From: Spirogloea muscicola
Taxonomy: Eukaryota; Streptophyta; Zygnematophyceae; Spirogloeales; Spirogloeaceae
Length of the DNA: 47,126 nt
Assembly (NCBI GenBank): GCA_009602725.1
Contig: WELB01000078.1
Coordinates: forward strand, 388,786-435,911
Direction of reading: 5' to 3'
Shown: one piece after another, positions 39,440 through 47,126 of the stretch
How positions within the stretch are numbered: the stretch's first letter is position 1
Layout: each line of letters opens with the position of its first letter
Notes under the pieces: generated by a model
Databases searched by the model: none
The model's input: the letters and a program-made list of their open reading frames with translations, nothing else
What the model was told of the DNA's origin: nothing
Made by a program: the position numbers and the translations under genes

Positions 39440-40589
39440 GACGAGTTCTTCCCGCTCGCCATCGATACGCACGGGGCGCTGGGCGCTCGGTGGCTCGAGC
39501 TGCTCAACCAGCTCTCTCGTCACGCCATTGCCCGCCGCTTCCATGGGGAGACGGTGGACTCCCATGCAGCAGGGTCGCTAGCGCAGGTGTACCGCATGCG
39601 CTTGGCCGTCTCGCTGCAGAGGTCTATGGCCCGCGCGCTGCACCTGCGTGCAGGCAGAGCCCTCGCTGCTGCCTCTGGCTCTGGCCAGGGGATTTTACGT
39701 GTATTTGAAACAAACGAAGGCCACATAGCCAAGTACAAAGGCAAGCACATCTTAAGATCTACATAACCTACAGTAGATTGACCCGCTCAGTAACCACGGG
39801 TCAAAACATAAAGGTCGCTAACCGATGCCTGGATACTAGATGCCAGATACGGAGCCCTTCTGCCACCAACTAGAGCTCGCCCAGCTTTCTGGTGCAAAGC
39901 ATTAGCCTGAGCACGCTGCAAACAGGCCGAAACTCGTCGTCGCAACAACGACAGATAAGCAGCTGGTAAGCCAATCTCAGCCAGGAACACATCTGCATGT
40001 CGTGTGTAGCCTAGATTGGCTATGTTTTGAAGGAGAGTAAGGAAACGAGGACCTAAGCAGCCAAAGATGTCGATTGCCGCTGGCAAGAGCTGATCACATC
40101 GGGGGTAATCGGAGTAGTGCTGCAACTTTCTTTGTTCAGCACTGCCCACTGCGTGGCCAGCGATGTGTGTCGATGCTGGACCTTTATAGGCCTCCGTAAC
40201 CACAATATCGACCAAAGCCCTTGGTCCTCCACAAGTTGCACGCCGACAATGTCAAGTGTGCGGCGATGATGACGTCCCTGGGCATCCGTGGTGATAGGCA
40301 TGATGTTGTTCACTTCTACGACCGCACGGTACCCGGCGTCGCGCATCAAACCCGCCAGAGCATCACGGAGGAGGTTGTGGATGCCCACCACTTCTGGTCC
40401 AGTGGGGCATCGCAGCATGTGAGTGGCGAGCTCAGCACTCTCTGCACGGAAGCCGCACTCACACTGGCGCACCCCAATCAGGCAGTTAGGTGGGAGGCCG
40501 AGGAAGAGTTGAAGCAACCCGCTGGCCAGGGGACCCGCTTCCAGGAACCCAGTCTCTCTGACCTGAGGCTGCTTAGCAGGGGTTACTGA
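39440..40589 (+). mobile_element. Family B retrotransposon C-terminus, split by an insertion
   Basis: The left part (39440-39692) encodes DEFFPLAIDTHGALGARWLE, MRLAVSLQRSMARALHLRAG and RALAAASGSGQG. The right part (40522-40589) resumes with CCGCTTCCAGGAACCC and ends SLSDLRLLSRGY-stop at 40589. The two halves are contiguous in the minus-strand copy at 47030-47126. The interrupting DNA is the family A copy at 39693-40521. Confidence 0.9.
39693..40521 (-). mobile_element. 5'-truncated family A non-LTR retrotransposon (829 bp) with target duplication
   Basis: Read on the minus strand it starts inside the C-terminal coding region. It contains CECGFRAESAELATHMLRC, a CxC...HxxxC finger; RHHRRTLDIVGV and LVDIVVTEAY, resembling the PD-(D/E)xK restriction-like endonuclease of some non-LTR elements; then IGLPAAYLSLLRRRVSACLQ and SDLYVLTRGY-stop at 39787. 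One frame change lies near position 40200. The 3' end is TTTCAAATACACG then TAAAA. Both ends are bounded by CTGGCCAGGGGA (39681-39692 and 40522-40533), a 12-bp target-site duplication. Confidence 0.92.
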
Positions 40590-40827
40590 GTGCTTCGTAG
40601 CTGCTTCGTTTCTTTCTGTGCTTGTTGTTCTTCGTACTTCCCCTGGCCCCTTCTCGTCCTTTGTTCAATTCTTTTCTGGGCTGGCTTTTTCCAGCCCCTA
40701 TCCTCAATGGGCGAGCCCTTCTCTCGAAAAAGCCAGCCCAGAAAAGAATGAAAGGACGAGAAGGGGCCAGGGGAAGTACGAAGAACAACAAGCACAGAAA
40801 AGAAACGAAGCAGCTACGAAGCACTCA
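40587..40827. repeat. Large near-perfect palindrome of family B tails
   Basis: The left arm (40587-40691) and right arm (40726-40827) are reverse complements except for small indels (1 and about 4 nt), around a 34-nt loop containing CCTCAATGGGCGAGCCC. It is formed by a family B 3' tail joined head-on to an inverted copy of itself. Confidence 0.92.
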
Positions 40828-40869
40828 CTTCTTATCGCCCTCTACTGGAAGAGTCGTTCATCAAGCCGC

Positions 40870-41000
40870 CGCTGTGGACAGTGGAAAGAAAGTGGCTCTC
40901 CCAATGGGGGCGAGGGCAGTGAAAAGAAAGCCCAAAAAGAATCGATAAAGGTTCGAAGGGGCCAAATGACCAAAAAAACTTTGACGGAGGAGCCTCAAAT
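40870..41000 (-). repeat. Minus-strand family B tail remnant and duplicated 20-mer
   Basis: AGTGGCTCTCCCAATGGGGG, GGGCAGTGAAAAGAAAGCCC, then TTCGAAGGGGCC. Between 40979 and 41020 the unit TTTGACGGAGGAGCCTCAAA occurs twice in tandem. Confidence 0.7.
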
Positions 41001-41029
41001 TTGACGGAGGAGCCTCAAAGCGCTATGTC

Positions 41030-41225
41030 AGAATGGGTGAAGGATGGACCACTCAGTAGGTACGAGTGAGGAGCCTCGAATCTGACAGACTAGCTGCCGG
41101 AAAGAAGCAAGCCCGGCCAGATTAACTGGTGGCTGGGAGAGGCCAGCCCAAAGAAATGGACAAGGACAAGGACTGGCTGCCGGAAAGCAATCCCCCTGAC
41201 GAAAGCCAAAGGCTGCTGCGAGATC
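41030..41225 (-). mobile_element. Family B 3' end (minus), interrupted by a 71-bp insertion
   Basis: Minus-strand remnant of the coding end (TTCGTCAGGGGGATTG, SDSRLLTRTY-like signature, stop near 41058). It aligns with 45030-45110. It is split by the element at 41105-41175. Confidence 0.85.
41105..41175 (-). mobile_element. 71-bp hairpin element inserted with 12-bp target duplication
   Basis: Flanked by GCTGCCGGAAAG at 41093-41104 and 41176-41187. On the minus strand it holds GTCCTTGTCCATTTC, the hairpin GGGCTGGCCTCTCCCAGCC and a 3' end TTAATCTGGCCGGGCTTGCT. Copies of the same piece occur at 2.6, 14.6, 17.5 and 39.3 kb. Confidence 0.88.
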
Positions 41226-42400
41226 ATAAGTGGAAGTGGAAGCCTTCACTTGTTCTTGACTGTGGACGGTAGCAGGAGAGTGCCATTCATTGAGCGCCAT
41301 CTGAGGACACTGAGCGGCCATCCTAGGTGATTCTACCGACAAGGAGCCGATGAAGCAGATAAGAGAGCCGATAGCTGTGAAAGGCCAGTAAGCTCAGTAA
41401 GCGCATCCTTCATCTTTGCACTAGCTTTTGCCTGAAATGTCTGTTGGCTACACTTGGCCTCCCTTTCAATTCATGAGCATCACACATCTCTCCTTCCTCC
41501 ATTGTTTCCGCAATATCGCCAATGATGTTGTAGTTGTGCTGTCCCCCACGTCTTTGGCGCCATGGCTTGCGATTTTAGCGCAGGGCTTCATGCAGTTGAC
41601 GTGGGCCGCCGATGTCATTGGCTCTTATGTGCTGAAGTCGCCGTGTAGACGCGCCTTCGGCCTGTTACTTCAGCCCCTTTTTGCCTAGGGCTGGTTTTGT
41701 GTAGCCCATTCTTTGCATTGCTTCTGCTTCTGTATGCACATTGTGTGTACATTGGCTTGGCTCGGTCTCCCTTACATTTCATGCGCACAGCGAGCCTCCA
41801 CTCTGGCTGTCGCTGATCCTGCTTCTGGCAGCATTCAAAGTGGGGTAGCAGATTGGGGTCCGGCCAATCGCTGCCAGCCTCCCCGGGAAAAGAAGCTCTT
41901 TCGAATGAAGAAGCTCTTTCATGGGGTTTTGGCTTTAAAGGCCACTTCGAGAAAGAATGAGAGAGTACAGAAGGCCACAGAAGATGAACAAAGTCTGTAG
42001 GGGCCGGAAGGCGTAAACCATGCAGCTGTATAAGTCAGACATCTGGTAATGGGTGCTCAGAAACCCCTAGTCAACAGATGTAAATTGGATTAGCTAGCAT
42101 CCGAAAAAGAGTAGACACGCTGACCCAGAACAGGCAACAGCCAAGGCAGATAGTGCCTGCAAATGTGCAGTGAAGACCTGGGCATGCTGAAGCGAGATGG
42201 AATGGCACATGAGTTGAGCCTGAGCGAGCGATCCCCCGTCAATTATGCCCAACCGTCGATGACTGAACGGAGGAAAGCTTGTGTGGTGCGCATGAGGTGA
42301 AAAGATGGCAATATCGAAGCAAGATGCTGTGCATACAAAAGGCAAATCATGTTTACTCACAAAGTGAAACCCTGGGCACAGCTGGGGCGTGGTGAATTAG
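41226..42400. repeat. Repeat-rich stretch with a second dispersed module
   Basis: At 41448-41485 and 41755-41795 lie plus-strand copies of TTGGCCTCCCTTTCA...TTCATGCGCACAG (approximate). A diverged minus-strand copy is at 42280-42310. Reverse copies sit at 1.6, 1.9, 2.9 and 4.2 kb. No gene is supported; frames are under 105 codons. Confidence 0.5.
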
Positions 42401-43110
42401 ACGCTATTGCAGAGCCAGCCCAAAAAGGAATGGACAAGGTCCACGGCTGCAGGTTTGGCGAGAGCTGCATCGTGTAGCACGGCTTGCAGTACACTGGATG
42501 CCCCAAGCTGCGTTCCCCCCAACAATGGCGGCGCTTCTCAACTTGCTGAGCAAGATACTGCAGCAGGTACTTGTCACCGTAACCAGTTTGCATGTTCATG
42601 GATGGTAATGCGATCACCATTCTTTTCACACCTGATGTGTGCAGCCAGGGAGACATAGTCGGCAGCTTGGTGTGGGCACTTGCACTGCTGGATCCCAGTC
42701 AACTGGGCAGATGCGTAATCTATGTGCTGTTCTATCGTTCAACCCCTCGGCTATTCCCCTAATTTGGGGGCTGAATGTTCATCAGGCGTTGCCCCCCTTT
42801 CGCGGCCCAAGTCAGGCCACCAAGAACCGCATCGGTGCTCCGGCTCCCCAGCTTAAATTTGTCCAACTTGTAGGTGCTCACTCGTGGATATTGAAGCCCT
42901 CCTCCAGTCGTGCTTTCAATTTGCTTCTTTTGCCCTACTTAGCCTAGGGTTTCGCCTTCTATGATCATATTCCTTGCACTTCGTTTGCCGATCGCAAATA
43001 AAGTGTATTGGCTTGTCTTGGCCTCCCTTTTGTGCTAGGTGCACCGCGTGCCTTCTCCCATTGAAAGAGCTTCTTCCCTTGCATCGAGCTTCCACACTAT
43101 ACTGCATACA
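42401..43110. repeat. Retroelement debris with coding-end signature
   Basis: A minus-strand hairpin remnant is at 42410-42450 (GCCAGCCCAAAAAGGAATGG). A coding end VLTRGY-stop (GTGCTCACTCGTGGATATTGA) is at about 42873-42893. Another copy of the TTGGCCTCCCTTTTGTGC module is at about 43018-43045, and a diverged hairpin (GGGGCTGGCCACAGAGCCC) is at about 43110. Confidence 0.55.
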
Positions 43111-43261
43111 TACCCTTGGGGCTGGCCACAGAGCCCACGCCACCCTCTTCAGAAGAGCTCCTCTGTTTCTGAAATGCTGTCTTTGGACCTGAAACCTCTG
43201 GATCTTGCAATTTATTTCTGGGCTTACCAGCCACCGCCCCCTTTTCAACATCTTGAGAATC

Positions 43262-43980
43262 CAAGATCCGAGCACCTGCAGGAGCTCTTCCTGGAGGAGG
43301 ACATGGCTGACGCTGCGGCAAGTGCGCCAGCGCCTTGCTTAAGACAATGTCCTGGCCACCATCCGCAACGTCCTCTGCACAAACACGTTGCTCGCCCTCT
43401 CATGGCGAACTGAGGGATCCGGCCAATCACCATAAGAAAGTGCTCTACCGCCTGGTGGGCCGCAAGCTGTGGCACCAGCACATGAGGCAAGCCCGGCCCA
43501 TCTGGCGCCCCATCAATATGGCAGTGGAGGCGAAGCTGTGGTCCATGGGGTCCGCGTGACTTTGACCCTGCATCCGGAATGGATGGTCCCGGCGGTGGAC
43601 GTGCAAAACGCTTTCAACAGTGTGGAGCACGACACAATTGCTGAGGAGCTGCGCTTCCTTGTACTATTGCTCCAACTGGGCTATGGCCAATCCAGCAACC
43701 TCCTCTGGCGGACAGGGAGCGAGTGGAGGTTTTGCAGTCTGCGTCAAAACGCGAAAGGGAGACCCCCTGGCGGGCTTCCTTTGTGCTGGCTCACAATCGC
43801 GCCTTGAAGGCCACCACCGCAAACACCCGGGTGCCCTGCTTCCCACCTTTGCCGAAGACACCACACTTGTTGGCAGCCCGGATGACGTGATGGCTGCCAA
43901 GTGTGGTGTTGTCGTCAAAGGTGGAAAGCAGGAAATCCAGATGCACCGCAGCGGGAGCCTATTGAAAGTGCGATTGTGAG
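43262..43980 (+). mobile_element. Reverse transcriptase fragment of a non-LTR element (plus, broken)
   Basis: Shifting frames give recognisable reverse-transcriptase blocks in order: NVLATIRNVLCTNTLLAL; APHQYGSGGEAVVHGVRV; VPAVDVQNAFNSVEHDTIAE, which is palm motif A with its Asp; a GDPLAGF-type motif; and LLPTFAEDTTLVGS, the catalytic box position where FADD is usual but FAED is seen. Frames are disrupted several times, so it is not functional. Confidence 0.8.
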
Positions 43981-44562
43981 CCAGCGCAAGAAGAAGCCCG
44001 CCACGGGGTCCCTCTGCGGCGTGCCGGACGTTGACTCCAGAATCTCAATCCTGCCGCTCCCTGTCCGCCAGAGGAGGTTGCCGTGTTAGCCATAGCGCAG
44101 GCGGAGAAACGGTACAAGGGAGGGGAAGGCATTGGGCAACTCATCAGCAATATTGTCGCGCTCCATGCTGTTGAAGGCGTTGCGCACGTCAACTGACTGT
44201 GACCATCCACTTTGGATGTAGGTCCAAGGTTGTGCAGACACCGTGGACCACAGCCTCGCCGCCGTTCCACACCTTGCGACTTACTGGTGGGGCGCCAAGT
44301 GGGCCTGGGGTTGCCTACTGCGTGCGGCCGTCAGTCCGTAGAGCACTTCCCTGATGGCACTTGGTCGGATCCCTCCGATCGCCTTGCTGAGGGAGAGAAA
44401 CGTGCTGGTGCAGAGGACGTGGCGGATGGTGGCATTGTCCCGAGCAAGGTGCTGGCACACCTGCTGCAGCACCCTCTCCGGGCAAGGCGTCGCGACGGCC
44501 TGCAGCCGTGCTTGTGCTAGAGGGTTTGGTTGGGAGCTGCGGCGCACCACTTCCTTGGCCAC
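43975..44562 (-). mobile_element. Reverse transcriptase fragment (minus), inverted partner
   Basis: On the minus strand: LLQQVCQHLARDNATIRHV, LSLSKAIGGIRPSAIREVL, APHQ, SVDVRNAFNSMERDNIADEL (motif A) and LLWRTGSG. It covers the same part of the reverse transcriptase as 43262-43800 on the other strand and meets it head-on near 43975. Frames are broken. Confidence 0.8.
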
Positions 44563-44569
44563 TCAGGCC

Positions 44570-44780
44570 CTCCACCACTCAGTACACACTCCACTTCTCT
44601 GCGGCGGCGGCTGGGCGCGGGGCGCGGGGCGCGGGGCGCGGAAGCTGCAGGTGCGGAGGAGGGGTTTGCGTGGGGGCGGGGACGGGAGGGCGCCTGCTCG
44701 CTGCGGACGCCATGGCGGCCCGGGGGGGGCTCGCGGCGCCCTCGACCTAGCCATGATGGAATGTGTATCGAGAGATGCGG
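44570..44780. other. GC-rich linker
   Basis: Contains GGGGCGCGG-type tandem units at about 44610-44640 and a GGGGGGG run at 44721. No gene. Confidence 0.4.
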
Positions 44781-45100
44781 CCAATAACACACGGGACGAG
44801 TTCGTACCTCTGGCCGTGGATGTGCACGGGGCCCTCGGGTCCCAGTGGCTCGACCTGCTGGCCAGGCTTGCGCGACGCGCTGTGTCCCGCAGGCGAGGTG
44901 AGCAGGCTGACTTCAACGCCGCTGGCTCGTTGGCCCAAGTCTATCGCATGCGACTAGCCGTATCCCTTCAGCGATCCATGGCCCGCGATTTGCACCTGCG
45001 TGCTGGCCGTGGTCTCGCTGCTGCCTCTGGCTTTCGTCAGGGGGATTGTTTTCCGTCAGCTAGTCTGTCGGATTTGAGGCTCCTCACTCGTTGTTATTGA
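44781..45100 (+). mobile_element. Family B non-LTR retrotransposon C-terminus (open)
   Basis: Continuous frame from RDEFVPLAVDVHGALGSQWL through DFNAAGSLAQVYRMRLAVSL, LHLRAGRGLAAASGF to SDLRLLTRCY-stop at 45100. It is the best preserved family B end in the window but 5' truncated; the sequence before 44781 is unrelated GC-rich DNA. Confidence 0.88.
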
Positions 45101-45240
45101 GTGATTCATCCTTCCCTAGTTTAGAGCTAGCGCCTCTGGCCCCTTCGTAGTATGGCCCCTTCGAACCTTGTCAATTCTTTTTGGGCTGGCTTCTTACAGC
45201 CCTTGCCCCCATTGGAAGAGCCACTTCTTTCAGTGACACA
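45101..45240 (+). repeat. Family B 3' tail with hairpin
   Basis: Directly downstream of the stop codon: GGCCCCTTCGAACCTTGTC, TTTTTGGGCTGGC, TTCTTACAGCCC, TTGCCCCCATTGGAAGAGCC. It matches 24579-24720. Confidence 0.85.
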
Positions 45241-45359
45241 GGCAAGCACATCGACAGATGGTACATCGCCTGCTGCTAAGCTATACATATACATATCCGT
45301 ATGCTGCATACATGTATATGGGTGTGTGCATGCCTATCGCACTCACACAACTTTCTTCG

Positions 45360-45790
45360 TTCATTCCTTTCTGGGCTGATCAATCACAGTCATCGCCCGC
45401 TACTAGAGTCTCTATCTCCTCACCTACTTATCCGTCACCCTGTCCTTGACTATTCCGGTTAGCTGTTCACAGCCCAAACCCTGCCCCCCTTCGGCCTTCG
45501 GTGGAAGCCACAATCTCTTCTTTCTTTTTGTGCTTGTTTCTCTGGATGCTTCCTCTGGCCCCTTCTCGTCCTTCATTCATTCTGTTTTGGGCTGGCTTTT
45601 TCCAGCCCCTATCCTCAATGGGCGAGCCCTTCTTCACAATCCGGCAGCTATTCTGTCGGATTTGAGGCTCCTCACTCGTAACTACTGAGTGGTCCATCCT
45701 CCCCCGTATTGGCCATATTGGCCTTCGATTGTTTCAAATACACGAAATTCTCTCCCTGTTCTGACATAACATCTTCAGGCCCCTTCGTAT
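45360..45790 (+). mobile_element. Mixed tail fragments with a family A micro-insertion
   Basis: Hairpin tails are at about 45365-45400 and 45535-45640. A coding end SDLRLLTRNY-stop is at about 45655-45687. At about 45708-45755 a 3'-end piece of family A (TTGGCC...TTGTTTCAAATACACGAAA) interrupts the tail, which resumes with CTGTTCTGACATAAC. Confidence 0.8.
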
Positions 45791-45794
45791 ATGG

Positions 45795-46762
45795 TTACGG
45801 CAGTGGAAGATGAGCGACGCAGAAGCTTGAGGAGGCTGCCAGAGATTCACAACAATCCAAGGGGCCTGGCAAGACTTACTTCCCTCGCCACACCTGGAGC
45901 CATCACACGCCGTGGCCAGCGCCTTCAGCATCAGCTCCGAGGCCTTTCGGACGTTGCTTCAACTCTTCCTCGGCCTTCCACCTAACTGCCTGATTGGGGT
46001 ACACCAGTGTGAGTGCCGCTTCCGTGCAGAGAGTGCTGAGCTTGCCACTCACATGCTGCGATGCCCCACTGGACCAGAAGTGGTGGGCATCCACAACCTC
46101 CTCCGTGATGCTCTGGCGGGTTTGATGCGCGACGCCGGGTACCGTGTGCGTGGAAGTGAATAGCATCATGCCTATCACCACGGATGCCCAGGGACGTCAT
46201 CATCGCCGCACACTTGACATTGTGGGCGTGCAACCTGGTGGAGGACCAAGGGCTTTGGTCGATATTGTGGTTACGGAGGCCTATAAAGGTCCAGCATCGA
46301 CCCACATCGCTGGCCACGCAGTGGGCAGTGCTGAACAAAGAAAGTTGCAGCACTACTCCGATGTGATCAGCTCTTGCCAGCGGCAGTCGACATCTTTGGC
46401 TGCTTAGGTCCTCGTTTCCTTACTTCAAAACATAGCCAATCTAGGCTACACACGACATGCAGATGTGTTCCCGGCTGAGATGGGCTTGCCAGCTGCTTAT
46501 CTGTCGTTGTTGCGGCGACGAGTTTCGGCCTGTTTGCAGCGTGCTCAGGCTAATGCTTTGCACCAGAAAGCTGGGCGAGCTCTAGTTGGTGGCAGAAGGG
46601 CTTCGTATCTGCCATCTAGTATCCAGGCATCGGTTAGCGACCTCCATGTTTTGACCCGTGGTTACTGAGCGGGTCAATCTACCGTAGGTTATGTAGATCT
46701 TAAGATGTGCTTGCCTTTGTACTTGGCCATTTGGCCTTCGTTTGTTTCAAATACACGAAATT
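45795..46762 (+). mobile_element. Family A non-LTR retrotransposon, 5'-truncated copy
   Basis: Homologous to 39693-40521 but extends further 5'. It encodes LGLPPNCLIGVHQCECRF, the CxC...HxxxC finger, RHHRRTLDIVGVQ, ALVDIVVTEAYKGP and then, after frame changes near 46160 and 46380, LLRRRVSACLQ and SDLHVLTRGY-stop at 46668. The 3' tail ends TTTCAAATACACGAAATTTT. CTTCGTA occurs at both edges (about 45785 and 46767), a possible target duplication. Confidence 0.85.
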
Positions 46763-46890
46763 TTTCTTCGTAGCTGCTTAGCGCTATTTAGGCCCCTCCA
46801 TCATTTGGCCCCTTCGAACCTTTGTCAATTCTTTTTCGGGCTGGCTTTTCACAGTCCTTGCCCCCATTAGGAGTGCCACTTTTTCGCAAT
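46763..46890 (+). repeat. Family B tail with hairpin (plus)
   Basis: CTTCGTAGCTGCTTAGCGC, CCTTCGAACCTTTGTC, GGGCTGGCTTTTCACAG, CCCCATTAGGAGTGCCAC. It probably continues the tail interrupted by the family A copy on its left. Confidence 0.75.
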
Positions 46891-47126
46891 CGAGAGAAGG
46901 GCTCGCCCATTGAGGATAGGGGCTGGAGAAAGCCAGCCCAGAAAAGAATGAACAAAGGACGAGAAGGGGCCAGGGGAAGTACGAAGAACAACAAGCACAG
47001 AAAAGAAACGAAGCAGCTACGAAGCACTCAGTAACCCCTGCTAAGCAGCCTCAGGTCAGAGAGACTGGGTTCCTGGAAGCGGGTCCCCTGGCCAGAGCCA
47101 GAGGCAGCAGCGAGGGCTCTGCCTGC
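46890..47126 (-). mobile_element. Family B retrotransposon 3' end (minus), runs off the window
   Basis: Minus-strand tail (GGGCTCGCCCATTGAGGATA, GGGGCTGGAGAAAGCCAGCC) followed by the coding end SLSDLRLLSRGY-stop (about 47036-47072) and RALAAASGSGQG. It is identical in flank sequence to the split copy at 39.6-40.6 kb and preserves the uninterrupted target CTGGCCAGGGGA (47084-47095). Confidence 0.88.

Noticed and set aside
40221-40589. 122-codon plus-strand frame
   Set aside because: Antisense to the family A insertion for most of its length; only the last codons are the true family B end.

Overview
Eukaryotic nuclear DNA from the green (plant) lineage. The signs are intron-rich genes with GT-AG, GC-AG and apparent minor-spliceosome introns, a plant-type sterol reductase (DWF1), TTTAGGG-type telomere-like repeats, GC-rich exon starts, and large amounts of degraded retrotransposon. 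The apparent U12-type introns argue against algae known to have lost the minor spliceosome (for example Chlamydomonas) and fit a streptophyte alga or early land-plant relative. I cannot name the species. There are two N gaps (13222-13672, 26577-26629) and one isolated N (23216).

Layout. 1-4.7 kb: GC-rich DNA with a short tandem repeat and many copies of a dispersed hairpin repeat; no convincing gene. 4.9-10.3 kb (+): complete 18-exon ETF-ubiquinone oxidoreductase (603 aa). 11.0-13.2 kb (-): multi-exon gene of unknown function with a CxxC...CxxC segment, whose 5' end runs into the gap. 14.4-15.1 kb: repeats and a retroelement fragment. 16.1-16.85 kb (-): possible gene broken in frame. 17.0-17.8 kb: hairpin repeats. 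19.0-23.2 kb (-): 12-exon DWF1/DHCR24-type sterol reductase (about 575 aa). 23.55-26.43 kb: retroelement block bounded by inverted LTR-like pieces, with copia-type gag remnants in both orientations. 26.6-29.5 kb (+): claspin/Mrc1-like gene. 30.0-38.8 kb (-): complete 28-exon SMC3 (1220 aa). 39.2-47.1 kb: nested non-LTR retrotransposon debris.

The three best gene models were spliced by hand. Phases agree at every junction, and the ETF-QO and SMC3 totals are exact multiples of three. ETF-QO passes electrons from mitochondrial ETF to ubiquinone, DWF1 acts in sterol side-chain reduction, and SMC3 is a cohesin core subunit. Claspin-like and SMC3 both act in S phase and are convergent neighbours; nothing else suggests the genes work together.

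The most notable observations are two U12-type introns in SMC3 (one AT-AC, one GT-AG, the latter carrying telomere-like repeats), a 5'-truncated retrotransposon insertion with a 12-bp target-site duplication whose empty site is also in the window, and evidence that a short hairpin sequence abundant here inserts on its own as about 70-bp pieces. At least two non-LTR families (called A and B below) share a C-terminal signature just before a hairpin-bearing 3' tail.
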